Source: Marinibacterium anthonyi
Lineage (GTDB): Bacteria; Pseudomonadota; Alphaproteobacteria; Rhodobacterales; Rhodobacteraceae
Direction of reading: 5' to 3'
Length of the DNA stretch: 64,000 nt
NCBI GenBank assembly: GCA_003217735.2
Contig: CP031585.1
Span: forward strand, 4,451,501 to 4,515,500
Part shown: one piece after another, positions 45,904 to 54,738 of the stretch
Numbering within the stretch: the first letter of the stretch is position 1
Layout of the letters: every line of letters starts with the position of its first letter
Position numbers and translations under genes: made by a program
Notes under the pieces: model-generated
Told to the model about the DNA's origin: nothing
The model's database searches: none
The model's input: the letters and a program-made list of their open reading frames with translations, nothing else

Positions 45904-47543
45904 CAGCTTTCGATCCAGACCTTGTCGAGATGCTGTTCGAACGCCTGATGCGCGCCCAGCCCCATCACATGTGCCGCCGAGGACCGGTAGATCGACCGCC
46001 AATAGGGCTGCACCATCACCCCGTCATCGCGCAGCATGGTTTCCAGCCGCGCCATGATCTGGGATCGTTTTCCGGGATCGGGTGTGGCCAGCGCCTCGTC
46101 CAGCGCGGCATCGAAATCGGGATTGGCATAGCCGCTTTCGTTCCATGCCGCGCCGGACCGATACGCCAGCGACAGAACCTGGATACCCAGCGGCCGACCG
46201 TTCCATTCGGTCAGCGAAAACGGGTACTTGGTCCAGTTGTTCCAGAAGGTCGTGCCCGGCAGCGTGCTGCGCGTCACGTTCATGCCCGCGTCACGCAGTT
46301 GCGCCGCGATGGCGTCGGCGGTGTTCGATTGCCAGTCCGTCTCGACCGAGATCACCTCGATCGCGGTATCGGCACCGACCTGCGCCAACAGCTCCTTTGC
46401 GGCGGCCACGTCCTGCACCGCCGGCCCGATATCGGCGTAGTCGATATGCATCGGCCCCACGTGGTGGTTGGCCGCCACGGTGCCCGCGTTGTTCATGCCC
46501 AGTTCCAGCACAAAGGCGTTGTCCACGGCCAGCTGCACCGCGTTGCGCAGCGCTTTCGAGGTGAACGGCGCCTGGCCCACGTTCATGCGGGCCACGACGG
46601 TCGAGCCGGTGGCGATCTCGGTCGTGCTGGCGCCCGCGCCTTCCAGGATCTCCAGGAATTCGGGCGGCGTTTCGTAATTCGCGTCGATCTCGCCCGCGTC
46701 GAAAGCGGCGACCATGGTCGAGGCGTCGGTGCCGATGTCGGCCCATTCGACCGCGTCCAGCCAGAAGGTCCCGCCCCACCAGTCGAAGTCCGCCCGTTTC
46801 TGCACCTTTGCCCCGATGCCCGGTTCATAGTCCACCAGCTCGCAGGGCCCGGTGCCGATGGCCAGCGCCACGGCGGCATCGTCGCTGCCGTCAAAGCTGC
46901 GGTGCACGATCAGGCCGGGGTAATCCGCCATCCCGGCAATCAGCGACACGTCCGGTTTCGGCAGGTTCAGACGGACGGTCATGTCGTCGACCGTCTCGAT
47001 CGCGCCGTCGACCGCCGCCTTGGTTTCCGGATCCACCAGCGCACCCATGCGACCGGCCATGGAATTGCCCTCGACCGAGGCATCGCACCAGCGGGTCAGG
47101 TTGAACACCACATCCTCGGCGGTGAAATCATCCCCGTTCGACCATGTCACCCCGGGCCGCACATGCAGCGTCAGCGTCATGGCGTCGTCGCTGGCCTCCC
47201 AGCTGTCCAGAAGCTGCGGTTCAAAGGTGAAATCCGACGTCCAGCGCACCAGGTAGTCGTTGCACTGGCGCGCGACGTTGGCCATCTCGGTCCCGTCAAA
47301 GGTGCGCGGATCGCGGAAAGCCTTGATGACCATTCCGATCCGCAGGGTGCCGCCCTCTACCGGCGTGCCCCCCGCCAGGGCGGGCAACGGCAGACCGGCC
47401 AGCGCCAGCGCGCCCGCGCTTGACAGGCCAAGCCCCGCCGCCTGGGCCAGGAATTCGCGGCGCGATATCGCGCCGGCCCTGAAACTGTCACTCAGCGGCT
47501 GCGCCAATGGGTGCAGTCCGCGCTTCGTCAGCATGTAGGTCAT
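45903..47543 (-). CDS. ABC solute-binding protein, SBP_bac_5 (peptide/nickel/opine type), Tat-exported
   Basis: 546 aa. A twin-arginine signal is visible: [20 protein letters not shown]. The receptor has [40 protein letters not shown] and [21 protein letters not shown]. No permease or ATPase gene adjoins it; it is an orphan binding protein within a hydrolase operon. It may use the OppBC-DF system 4 kb downstream or another transporter. ATG 47543 has an AGGGAACAA site; an ATG at 47591 in ATGA overlap with the gene before is an alternative. Confidence 0.9.
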   Translation of the reverse strand: MTYMLTKRGLHPLAQPLSDSFRAGAISRREFLAQAAGLGLSSAGALALAGLPLPALAGGTPVEGGTLRIGMVIKAFRDPRTFDGTEMANVARQCNDYLVRWTSDFTFEPQLLDSWEASDDAMTLTLHVRPGVTWSNGDDFTAEDVVFNLTRWCDASVEGNSMAGRMGALVDPETKAAVDGAIETVDDMTVRLNLPKPDVSLIAGMADYPGLIVHRSFDGSDDAAVALAIGTGPCELVDYEPGIGAKVQKRADFDWWGGTFWLDAVEWADIGTDASTMVAAFDAGEIDANYETPPEFLEILEGAGASTTEIATGSTVVARMNVGQAPFTSKALRNAVQLAVDNAFVLELGMNNAGTVAANHHVGPMHIDYADIGPAVQDVAAAKELLAQVGADTAIEVISVETDWQSNTADAIAAQLRDAGMNVTRSTLPGTTFWNNWTKYPFSLTEWNGRPLGIQVLSLAYRSGAAWNESGYANPDFDAALDEALATPDPGKRSQIMARLETMLRDDGVMVQPYWRSIYRSSAAHVMGLGAHQAFEQHLDKVWIES

Positions 47544-47587
47544 GTCGTTGTTCCCTGTGGACTGGCCCCGTTTTCCGGGGCGCCGGT

Positions 47588-48271
47588 TCATATCGCGTCG
47601 TAGACTTGCCCGATGGTTTCGGCCCGGAACCGCAGGGGCGCGGCGCCGGACACTTGCCAGATCTTTCCCTGGCCGCCTTGCATGAGGAGGATGGCGTCAT
47701 CGGTCGCGGCGACCGCCCCGCCGTAAAGCCGGTTCGCCAGGTGCAGAACCCCGGTCTGGTGCATGGCTTGCGTCCCGCTGCCGCAGGCATCCTTGACCAG
47801 CAGCACATGCACGCCCCGCGCCACGGCATCGCGCACGGTGGCCGCCACGCAGGCCTCGGTCCAGACACCGCAAACGATCAGCCAATCGGCCTGCACCGCG
47901 TCCAGCATCTGCTGGAACGCGGCCTCGCAATAACAACTCAGGTCGTTCTTCTGCAGCACCCGCTCGCCATCCTTTGGCGCGACCTCGGCGCAGATCGCCG
48001 TCAGGTCGGTGGATGGGTCGGAAAAGGCCGGTGCGCCCCCCTGCCCCACCGGTTCGAATGGACGCGGCGGGACCTTGGCGAAATCCCGCACGAAGGCCGC
48101 GTGCAGCACCGGCATGCCCGCGTTTCGCGCCGCCCCCAGCAGGCGCGCCGCATTGGCCAGCACGTGGTCATAGCCCTCGACCAGGTACCGCGGATCCTTG
48201 CGGTGTTCCTCCTGCAGGTCGATGAGCAACAGCGCGGTGCGCCCGTCAGGCAGCGACAGCGGCGCCTTCAT
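47588..48271 (-). CDS. Isochorismatase-family cysteine hydrolase
   Basis: 227 aa. Triad residues Asp18 in LLIDLQ, Lys108 in [10 protein letters not shown] and Cys141 in [15 protein letters not shown]. Family members hydrolyse amides, carbamates or N-carbamoyl compounds as well as isochorismate. Its ATG overlaps the M24 stop (TGATG at 48271). With the binding protein and esterase it suggests breakdown of a nitrogenous compound; which one is unknown. Confidence 0.92.
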   Translation of the reverse strand: MKAPLSLPDGRTALLLIDLQEEHRKDPRYLVEGYDHVLANAARLLGAARNAGMPVLHAAFVRDFAKVPPRPFEPVGQGGAPAFSDPSTDLTAICAEVAPKDGERVLQKNDLSCYCEAAFQQMLDAVQADWLIVCGVWTEACVAATVRDAVARGVHVLLVKDACGSGTQAMHQTGVLHLANRLYGGAVAATDDAILLMQGGQGKIWQVSGAAPLRFRAETIGQVYDAI

Positions 48272-49578
48272 CAGACCTCGCCCGACAGGAAATCGTCTTC
48301 GTAGGGAAAACGCGACATCAGGTCGATGCCGGTGTCGGTGATCAGCACCTGGTCTTCCAGCTTCACGCCTTCCGCGCCGCCCTTTTCGCCGATGTAGCTT
48401 TCGACCGACAGGCACATGCCCGGCTCCAGCACCCCGTCGCGTCCATAGGTGTTGTAATCCATCATGTGCGCGATGAACGGCGTTTCGCCGTGCATCCCCA
48501 CCCCGTGCATGACCGACGTGTAGCGCTGTTCGACGAACCGTTCCGGGATGGTCCAGGCCTTCTCGGCGATCTCGCGGAATTCCATGCCGGGTTTCAGCAG
48601 GTCCATGTTGTGCTGCACCTGCTCGAAGGCGTGACGGTACAGGTCCTTCTGCTGGCGCGTGGGCCTGCCCGGTCCACAGCGGAAGGTGCGCGAGAAGTCC
48701 GAGAAATAGCCGTAGCAGCCGATGGTATCCGTATCGAGCGCGACCAGTTCACCGGGCCGCACCTTGCGCCCCGACGCTTCGCCGAACCACGGGTTGGTGC
48801 GCTGGCCCGAGGTCAGCAGGCGGGTTTCGATGAATTCGCCGCCCTGGCGGATGACCTCGTGGTACATCACCGCGAACAGGTCCTGTTCCGACACGCCCGG
48901 CCTGATCGCCTCGCGCACGGCGGCGACCGCGGCCTCCGCCCCGGCCATGGACGAATAAAGGCATTTGACCTCCTCCGGCGTCTTGGTCGCGCGCACCTCG
49001 GTCAGGATGGCGCCGGCGCAGTCGATGACCTGACACCCCTGCCGTTCCAGCGCCATGGCCTGGATATGGGAACACCGGTCCATGCCGATCTTCATCGACC
49101 CCTGGCCGTGGGTCTTCAGCAGGTCGGCCAGTTCCATCGCGAAGGGATCGACCGTCTCGCTGTCCTTGCCCGAGACCGAGGACCAGACCAGCTTGGATGG
49201 CCGCGCCTCGTCCACCGTGTCGAGCACCATCGAGACATGATAGCTTTGGGGATATTCGAACAGCACCACGGGCCCTTCGACGGGGATGAAGAAATACCGC
49301 GTCGAATTGCGCAGGAAGTAGCCGAACATGTTCCGGCTGCCGGTCGCATAGCGCTGGTTGTAGGGGTCGAACAGCACGACGGCGCCGTACTCATCCCGCG
49401 CCATCCAGGCCCGCAGCCGCGCCAGCCGTTCGGCGCGCAGCTTGACGGTGTCGATGAAACCCGGCTCGGTATCGGACAGCCACATGCCGCCGCTGCCGTC
49501 TCCGGCGGCGGGATGGCGCATCCGATCCTGCCAATCCACGTCCTGGGTGCTGTCGGGGTCGAAAACGACGATGCTCAA
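48271..49578 (-). CDS. M24-family hydrolase, DddP-like / Xaa-Pro peptidase fold
   Basis: 435 aa. Metal ligands of the M24 pita-bread fold: Asp282 and Asp284 in ALDTDTIG, Asp294 in YFSDFSRTF, His358 in MHGVGMHG, Glu393 in SVESYIG and Glu408 in KLEDQVLI. GGEFIETRLLTSGQRTNPWF and KLEDQVLITDTG resemble the DMSP lyase DddP. The DddP catalytic Asp, six residues after the metal His, is Gly364 here, so DMSP lyase activity is not expected. It may be an aminopeptidase, creatinase- or ectoine-hydrolase-like enzyme. First of a four-gene operon after the GlxA-type regulator. Confidence 0.88.
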   Translation of the reverse strand: MSIVVFDPDSTQDVDWQDRMRHPAAGDGSGGMWLSDTEPGFIDTVKLRAERLARLRAWMARDEYGAVVLFDPYNQRYATGSRNMFGYFLRNSTRYFFIPVEGPVVLFEYPQSYHVSMVLDTVDEARPSKLVWSSVSGKDSETVDPFAMELADLLKTHGQGSMKIGMDRCSHIQAMALERQGCQVIDCAGAILTEVRATKTPEEVKCLYSSMAGAEAAVAAVREAIRPGVSEQDLFAVMYHEVIRQGGEFIETRLLTSGQRTNPWFGEASGRKVRPGELVALDTDTIGCYGYFSDFSRTFRCGPGRPTRQQKDLYRHAFEQVQHNMDLLKPGMEFREIAEKAWTIPERFVEQRYTSVMHGVGMHGETPFIAHMMDYNTYGRDGVLEPGMCLSVESYIGEKGGAEGVKLEDQVLITDTGIDLMSRFPYEDDFLSGEV

Positions 49579-49634
49579 AGGCGGCGCTCCTGCTGAATCC
49601 GCCCATGGTCCCAGAGACTTGGTGATTCCCTGTT

Positions 49635-49667
49635 GCCGTTTCCCGCGTGGTTTGTGCAGTTTCCCGC
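49635..49667. promoter_or_regulatory. Direct repeats for an AraC-type regulator (GCNGTTTCCCGC x2)
   Basis: Two 12-bp half-sites, 49635-49646 and 49656-49667, identical but for one base, in the same orientation and 21 bp apart (two helical turns). This is the usual layout of AraC/XylS-family operators. They lie 57-89 bp upstream of the M24 start, in the 93-bp gap after the GlxA-type regulator gene. Confidence 0.7.
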
Positions 49668-49671
49668 AAAT

Positions 49672-50628
49672 TCAGCCGGGCAGGCGCACCTCAAGCGGCG
49701 TCAGCCCGAATTCGCCCCGGAAAGCGCGGGTGAACGTCGACTGGTCGGCATAGCCGCAGGCCTGGGCCACCTCGCGCACCGGCAGGCCCGAATGTTCCAG
49801 CAGCGCGCGGCCATGCTGAAGCCGCAGCCGTCGTTGATACCGCCCCGGCGACACGCCCAGTTCGGCGCGAAACGCCCGTTCCAGCGTGTCCGGGGAAATG
49901 CCGTGCCGCGCCGCAAGGTCCGGCACCGTGACGGGACGATCGGGCCGCACTTCCATCTCGGCGACGCAGGTCAGCACCAGCTGGTCGCGGATCCCCCGGC
50001 GCAGGTTCAGCGGCATGGGCCGGCGTTCATCGGGCGACCGCAGGACCGAATGGGCGAACCAGTCGGCCACCGCATGGGCCAGGCCCGGGCCGAAATCCCG
50101 TTCGATCAGCGACAATTGCATATCGAGGCTGCCGATCCCGCCGAGCGACGTGAACCTGTCGCGGTCGATCACGAACAGCGACCGTTCCAGCGCCACCTTC
50201 GGAAAGGCTTCGGCAAAGGCCGGCTGGCTGGTCCAGTGCAGCGTGCAGCGGTAGCCATCCAGCAGCCCGGCCCGGGCCAGAACAAAGGCCGCATCCGCCA
50301 CCGCCCCCACCATCGCCCCCCGTCGCAACGCGCCGCGGATCCAGCCGATCGCCGCCCGCGCATCGACCCGGTCCGCGTCGCCCCCCGAACAGACCACGAT
50401 CCGTTGGGGCGACGGCCGGTCGGCAAAGATGGTGTCCGGGGTCAGCGCAAAGCCGTTCGAGGCCCTGAGCGGGGTCAGGTCCTGCCCCAGCAACGCCCAG
50501 TCATACAACCGACGCCCCGAGATCTGGTTGGCCGCGCGCAACGGTTCCACCAGCGCCGAAAACGCCATCATCGGAAAGTTCGGGAACAGGACGAACCCGT
50601 AGGAGATCTGGGAAGCGGACGTCGCCAT
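49672..50628 (-). CDS. GlxA-family transcriptional regulator (DJ-1/PfpI plus AraC HTH)
   Basis: 318 aa. An N-terminal DJ-1/PfpI-like domain (1-about 190: SYGFVLFPNFPMMAFSALVEPLRAAN) and a C-terminal AraC HTH pair (about 215-315: VTVPDLAARHGISPDTLERAFR and VREVAQACGYADQSTFTRAFR). Relatives (GbdR, CdhR, ArgR of pseudomonads) sense quaternary amines or amino acids. ATG 50628 has a GGAGG site; the 338-aa frame is an upstream extension. It probably activates the M24 operon through the direct repeats in front of it. Confidence 0.9.
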   Translation of the reverse strand: MATSASQISYGFVLFPNFPMMAFSALVEPLRAANQISGRRLYDWALLGQDLTPLRASNGFALTPDTIFADRPSPQRIVVCSGGDADRVDARAAIGWIRGALRRGAMVGAVADAAFVLARAGLLDGYRCTLHWTSQPAFAEAFPKVALERSLFVIDRDRFTSLGGIGSLDMQLSLIERDFGPGLAHAVADWFAHSVLRSPDERRPMPLNLRRGIRDQLVLTCVAEMEVRPDRPVTVPDLAARHGISPDTLERAFRAELGVSPGRYQRRLRLQHGRALLEHSGLPVREVAQACGYADQSTFTRAFRGEFGLTPLEVRLPG

Positions 50629-50697
50629 CTGGCCTCCTGCGGCTGGCGCATGGGGCAGAGTGTGACGGCCCCTGGTCGAAACCGTCAAGCGGCTGGC

Positions 50698-50805
50698 TCA
50701 GCGCAGGGCGAAAACCAGCAGCCCGAGGCACAGGATGACATTGATCGCCCGGATCCCCAGCGTCAGCCGACGCCGCACGGGCATCTGGCCAAGCATCTCA
50801 ATCAT
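50698..50805 (-). CDS. 35-aa membrane peptide coupled to the flavocytochrome gene
   Basis: The ATG at 50805 overlaps the stop of the upstream gene by 8 bp (ATGATTGA). The peptide, starting MIEMLGQMPVRRRLTL, is basic and then has a single hydrophobic helix (INVILCLGLLVFAL) ending ALR. Overlap and a positive-inside helix are what a small membrane partner would look like. No family is recognised. It could be a stabilising subunit of the membrane oxidoreductase. Confidence 0.5.
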   Translation of the reverse strand: MIEMLGQMPVRRRLTLGIRAINVILCLGLLVFALR

Positions 50806-52102
50806 AGTCGAACCGTTCCGACAGGATCCGGTCGGCAGACACGCCCACGGCGATCAGCGTATCCTCGACCCCGGTGATCATCGCCGGCGGGCCGCAGATC
50901 AGGAAAAGCCATCCGTCGACCTGGTCGCCGGTCAGAACCCGCCCCAGAAGCGCCGCATTGACCACTCCGGTCTCGCCTGTCCAGCCTTCGGGCGGCTCGC
51001 TCAGCACATGGGTGACGCCTGCTGTTCCCAGTTCCTCGCGAAAGGCGATCTGGGCGGCTTCGCGGTTGCCATAGATCAAGTGAACGCCCCGGTTATCCCC
51101 AGTCAGCCGCATCTGCCGCAGGATTCCGACAAGCGGTGCCAGCCCGACGCCACCGGCGATCAGCACGACGCCGGGCTCTGTCCGGCCATCGACGACCAGG
51201 TTGCCGAAGGGCCCGTCAAGATAGGCCCGTGTCCCGGGCGCGATCGTGTCCAGCGTCCCGGTGAAATCGCCCCGCTCGCGGATCAGGAACGACACTTCGG
51301 GTCCCGCAGCCGGGGCCGAAGCGATGGAGAACGGGTTTTCATGCAACGATGCGGGCCCGTGCCCGACGTTCAGCCAGACGAATTGCCCGGCCCTGTAGCG
51401 CAGCCCTTCATGCCCATCGGGTGCGACGACCAGTTCCCACTGATCCGCCGACAGACGGTTGACGGCGCGCACCCGCCAGGGATGCGCCCGCTGGATCAGC
51501 GGCGCGCCCAGGTAGACCCATCCCAGCGAGCCCACCGCCAGCCCGCTCAGCACGACCCAAAGCCAGGCGACCTCGGGCCTGGCCGCGTAACGTCCAGCCT
51601 CATGCGTGTGGTGCAGCAGCGCCAGGGCGATGATCAGCGCGCCGACCCCGTGCATCAGCCGCCAGGTCTCGTAGCTGAAATCCAGCCGTTTGCGCCAGAC
51701 CGCGAGGGCGACCAGCGCCGGCAGCAGCACGTAGGCGAGGATCCCGGTGGACAGCGGCCAGAATTCGGTGGTCAGCGTCAGCTGCCGGGTCGGATCCCAG
51801 GGCCTTGGCCCGCCCGAGGGCGTTCCGTTGTACAGCAGCGGATGGACCAGCGCGAAGACCAGCGCGGTGCAGGCCATCAGCTGGTGGATGCGCATGGTCA
51901 CGTCCATGCCGACCCGCCCCGACAACATGCGAAACCGCCCGGACAGGACGAATTCCGCCAGGATGATGGCAAAGGCGGCCATGCCCAGACCCGAGGCCAG
52001 TTCCATCCGGAACGGCCGGGGCGCGCCGCCGGTGATCCACGACAGGGCCAGCGGCGCCAGCACCAGGGTCAGGTAAAAGGGGATCAGCAGATAGGCGGGC
52101 AC
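50798..52102 (-). CDS. Ferric-reductase-like transmembrane flavocytochrome
   Basis: 434 aa. About six membrane helices (1-210) include paired histidines (MRIHQLMACTALVFALVHPLLY and RLMHGVGALIIALALLHHTH) for two b-type hemes. A cytoplasmic FAD/NAD ferredoxin-reductase module follows, with HENPFSIASAP (FAD), IAGGVGLAPLVGIL and LICGPPAM (NADPH). It moves electrons from NAD(P)H across the membrane to Fe(III) or another acceptor. The start is GTG at 52102; no strong ribosome-binding site is seen. Confidence 0.87.
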   Translation of the reverse strand: MPAYLLIPFYLTLVLAPLALSWITGGAPRPFRMELASGLGMAAFAIILAEFVLSGRFRMLSGRVGMDVTMRIHQLMACTALVFALVHPLLYNGTPSGGPRPWDPTRQLTLTTEFWPLSTGILAYVLLPALVALAVWRKRLDFSYETWRLMHGVGALIIALALLHHTHEAGRYAARPEVAWLWVVLSGLAVGSLGWVYLGAPLIQRAHPWRVRAVNRLSADQWELVVAPDGHEGLRYRAGQFVWLNVGHGPASLHENPFSIASAPAAGPEVSFLIRERGDFTGTLDTIAPGTRAYLDGPFGNLVVDGRTEPGVVLIAGGVGLAPLVGILRQMRLTGDNRGVHLIYGNREAAQIAFREELGTAGVTHVLSEPPEGWTGETGVVNAALLGRVLTGDQVDGWLFLICGPPAMITGVEDTLIAVGVSADRILSERFDYD

Positions 52103-52120
52103 GCAGGGTCCACGCTGTCA

Positions 52121-52158
52121 GCGGGCCGGCCCCAAGGCCCGCCCCGGTTGGACGGGGA
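52121..52158 (-). terminator. Paired hairpins after the 99-aa helical protein gene
   Basis: CCCCG/CGGGG (52143-52158) directly after the stop at 52161 and GCGGGCC/GGCCCGC (52121-52142). No T-run, so termination is uncertain; the structures also lie just before the flavocytochrome start. Confidence 0.4.
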
Positions 52159-52160
52159 CG

Positions 52161-52460
52161 TCAGCGGGCGATCACCACCAGCCTTGGCGCGCGTTGCAGC
52201 GCGCGGCTTTCCAGCCGACGACGGGCCGTTTCCAGCTTCTGGCGGGCCGCTTCGAATTGGATCAGCGCCCGGGCCCGCGCCTCGTAGATCCGGCGCATTT
52301 CCGATCCGGGGTTGCCCATGGCCGCGCGGTTGGGCCGTTCCGTCGGCGGAAACCAGACCCGCATTTCATCCAGCGCCGTGTGCCAGGCCAGATCCGCCTC
52401 GATATAGCGGCGATAGGTCAGACCAAGGGCGCGCCGGCGTGTTGCCAGTTCAGACTGCAT
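52161..52460 (-). CDS. Small Arg/Ala-rich helical protein of unknown function
   Basis: 99 aa, start MQSELATRRRALGLTYRRYI after a GGAGGATGAG site. It is highly charged and predicted all-helical, with a coiled-coil-like C-terminal part (residues about 55-90: IYEARARALIQFEAARQ, LETARRRLESRAL). No domain is recognised. It lies 58 bp before the flavocytochrome and 113 bp after the AidB-like gene, all on one strand. The reading frame joins a long shadow of the acyl-CoA dehydrogenase upstream, but only this part has a proper start. Confidence 0.65.
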   Translation of the reverse strand: MQSELATRRRALGLTYRRYIEADLAWHTALDEMRVWFPPTERPNRAAMGNPGSEMRRIYEARARALIQFEAARQKLETARRRLESRALQRAPRLVVIAR

Positions 52461-52573
52461 CTCATCCTCCACGAGCCGAGTCCGTGCACATATGATAGCA
52501 CAGGCGCGGGGCCTGCCGCCATGCGCCCTTTTGGCCCCCGACCGCCGGGTCGCCCGCTTGTGATCACATGCGA

Positions 52574-54205
52574 TCAGGCGGCAAAGCAGGCGTCCAGCAC
52601 GTCCCCCGCCACAGACGCGGCCATCGCCCCGGCAAACCGCCCCCGCTCGCCGGTCAGGCGGGTGGCGACGAAGGCCTCGGCAATCGCCGGATCGCCGCGC
52701 GTCAGCAGAACGGACGCCGTCAGCAGCAGCCCGGTGCGTTCGACGAACCACCGCGCCTCGGCCTCGGGCACGCCCTTGCCCCAGCGGGCCAGGTGCGCGT
52801 CCAGCGCCAGGTCGTATTCCCCCATCCGCCCCCGCGCGCCCAGCAAGGTCGCCTGCAGGGTCTCGGCCGACAGGGGATCGCGGGCCAGCGTTCGCAGGAC
52901 GTCCAGGCAGATCACGTTGCCCGACCCTTCCCAGATCCCGTTCAGCGGCGCTTCGCGGTACAGCAGCGGCAGCGGCGTGTCCTCGACATAGCCCATGCCC
53001 CCCAGCGCCTCCATCGCCTCGACCACCACCAGCGGACACAGCTTGTTGGCCAGGTACTTGGCCAGCGCCACGCCGATCCGGGCAAAGGCGCGGTCTTGCG
53101 CGCCGCCATCGAAGTGGCGGGCGACATGCAGGCCCAGGGCCAGCGCGCCGGCGCAATCCAGCGACAGGTCGGCCAGCACGGCGCGCATCAGCGGCTGGTC
53201 GATCAGCCGGCGCTGAAAGGCGCTGCGGTGGCTGGCCCAGTACTGCGCCTCGCGCAGGGCGGCGCGCATCAGGCCGGCGGGGGCCATGGCGGTGTCCAGC
53301 CGTGTGTGGTGCACCATCTCGACGATGGTGCGCACGCCGTCGCCCTCGTTGCCGATCTTCCAGGCAAAGGCGTCGTCGTATTCGATTTCGGACGACGCAT
53401 TCGACCGGTTGCCCAGCTTGTCCTTCAGCCGCTGGATCCGGATGCCGTTGCGGTCGCCGTCCAGCCAGCGGGGGACGAGGAAACAGGTCAGCCCGCTGTC
53501 GGTCTGCGCCAGCGTCAGGAACCCGTCGGACATCGGCGCGGAACAGAACCACTTGTGCCCCGTCAGCCGCCATCCGTCCCCGTCCCCGGCCCCGTCCCCG
53601 TCCGGAACGGCCCGGGTGGTATTGGCCCGCACATCGGATCCGCCCTGCTTTTCCGTCATCGCCATACCCAGCGTCGCACCGGCCTTCTGCCCCACGGGCC
53701 GGACCGAGGGGTCGTAGACGCGCGCGGTGGCCCTGGCGTGCCAGGTGTCAAGCCCGGCCGCGCGCAGCACCGGCGCGGCGGCGTAGGTCATGGTGAGCGG
53801 ACAGCAATGGCCCGGCTCGACCTGGCTGGCCAGATAGACCATCGCGCCATGGTGCACATGACCATCCGCCCGCCCTTCCCAGGCGACGCAATGATAGCCG
53901 GCGGCGGCCGAGGTCTGCATGAACCGGTGATAGGCGGGATGAAAGGCGACTTCGTCCAGCCGCCGCCCACCGCTGTCGAAAAGCTTCAGTTCGGGCGGAT
54001 GGCGATTCGCCTGGCGCGCGGTGTCGGCCATGTCGGCGGTGCCGATGGTGCGGGCATAGGTGGAAAGATCAGCCCCATCGACCTGCGTGTCGGCCAGGTG
54101 GCTGCGCAGCACCGGGTCATCCTGCCAGAGGTCGCGGTCGCCCGGCGCGGGCGGCTGGTTGAGGACCTCGTGCGTGCCCAGACGCGCCCGTGGTTCGAGT
54201 GTCAT
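52574..54205 (-). CDS. AidB-like acyl-CoA dehydrogenase
   Basis: 543 aa, AidB size. GMAMTEKQGGSDVRANTTRA is the AidB subgroup signature, with HKWFCSAPMSDGFLTLAQT and IRIQRLKDKLGNRSNASSEIEYDD after it. AidB is linked to alkylation-damage defence and has weak isovaleryl-CoA dehydrogenase activity. FAD-bound, cytoplasmic. ATG 54205 has a GGAGAGGAGG site. Confidence 0.9.
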   Translation of the reverse strand: MTLEPRARLGTHEVLNQPPAPGDRDLWQDDPVLRSHLADTQVDGADLSTYARTIGTADMADTARQANRHPPELKLFDSGGRRLDEVAFHPAYHRFMQTSAAAGYHCVAWEGRADGHVHHGAMVYLASQVEPGHCCPLTMTYAAAPVLRAAGLDTWHARATARVYDPSVRPVGQKAGATLGMAMTEKQGGSDVRANTTRAVPDGDGAGDGDGWRLTGHKWFCSAPMSDGFLTLAQTDSGLTCFLVPRWLDGDRNGIRIQRLKDKLGNRSNASSEIEYDDAFAWKIGNEGDGVRTIVEMVHHTRLDTAMAPAGLMRAALREAQYWASHRSAFQRRLIDQPLMRAVLADLSLDCAGALALGLHVARHFDGGAQDRAFARIGVALAKYLANKLCPLVVVEAMEALGGMGYVEDTPLPLLYREAPLNGIWEGSGNVICLDVLRTLARDPLSAETLQATLLGARGRMGEYDLALDAHLARWGKGVPEAEARWFVERTGLLLTASVLLTRGDPAIAEAFVATRLTGERGRFAGAMAASVAGDVLDACFAA

Positions 54206-54412
54206 GGTCAGGCCTCCTCTCCTGTCGGGACGATCCTGACACGGGGGACAGGCGGACAACAGGCGGGATGCGTCGATGTGACGAGACGTCGGCAGGACAC
54301 GGCGCCGTGGCGCGCGTCACCGATAATCCCACGACCAGGCTGGCCGCAGTGGCGTCCTGATCAGATCCAGACCAATTCGAAGGTCAGCGACCCTGCACCA
54401 CGCGTTGGGGCA

Positions 54413-54592
54413 TTATCTCCAGGATGATGCCTCCAGGATGATGCGCGCGCCTTTGCGGCCTTCGGCAAAGTCGATCACCTCTGGGACGTCACGCGGTTCG
54501 CTTTTGGCTTCGACACAGGAGCGGTTGAGGACATAGACCCGTTCGATTTTTCTTCGCCCCGTATTTTCGATCAGCTTCGAAAACCGGAACAG
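54413..54592 (-). pseudogene. Frameshifted C-terminal remnant of an unknown gene
   Basis: A 59-codon open frame without a start, reading KLIENTGRRKIERVYVLNR, then VEVIDFAEGRKGARIIL-like residues (PEVIDFAEGRKGARIILEAS). It looks coding in composition. It ends early because of a 14-bp tandem duplication; with one copy removed the frame continues for about ten more codons. The parent family was not recognised. Confidence 0.35.
54417..54444. repeat. 14-bp tandem duplication (CTCCAGGATGATGC x2)
   Basis: Two exact adjacent copies, 54417-54430 and 54431-54444. A 14-bp insertion shifts the frame of the remnant it lies in. Confidence 0.9.
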
Positions 54593-54738
54593 CTATCGAG
54601 AAAGCATCGCCAAGGTGCAATTGCAAATTGCCCCCTCCGGTTTGGCCCGCGTACCGGGACAGCCAGACGATAGAAGCCTGCTATTGGAAGAACCTCACAC
54701 ATTGCCGCCATCGCCGATAAAAAGCGACTTCGGCCGGT

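Larger units (their letters stand above)
54206..54738. other. 533-bp stretch holding a decayed reading frame
   Basis: Between the RTX gene and the AidB-like gene. Apart from the open remnant at 54413-54592 and a 14-bp duplication, no gene is seen. A second minus-strand frame (around 54548-54647) contains GGGNLQLHLGDAFSIAVPVF in another phase, which suggests one gene broken by frameshifts. AT content rises towards the RTX gene. Confidence 0.45.

Noticed and set aside
48271-49578. Calling the M24 protein DddP (DMSP lyase)
   Set aside because: Overall similarity is strong but the DddP catalytic Asp is replaced by Gly364, so the name would mislead.
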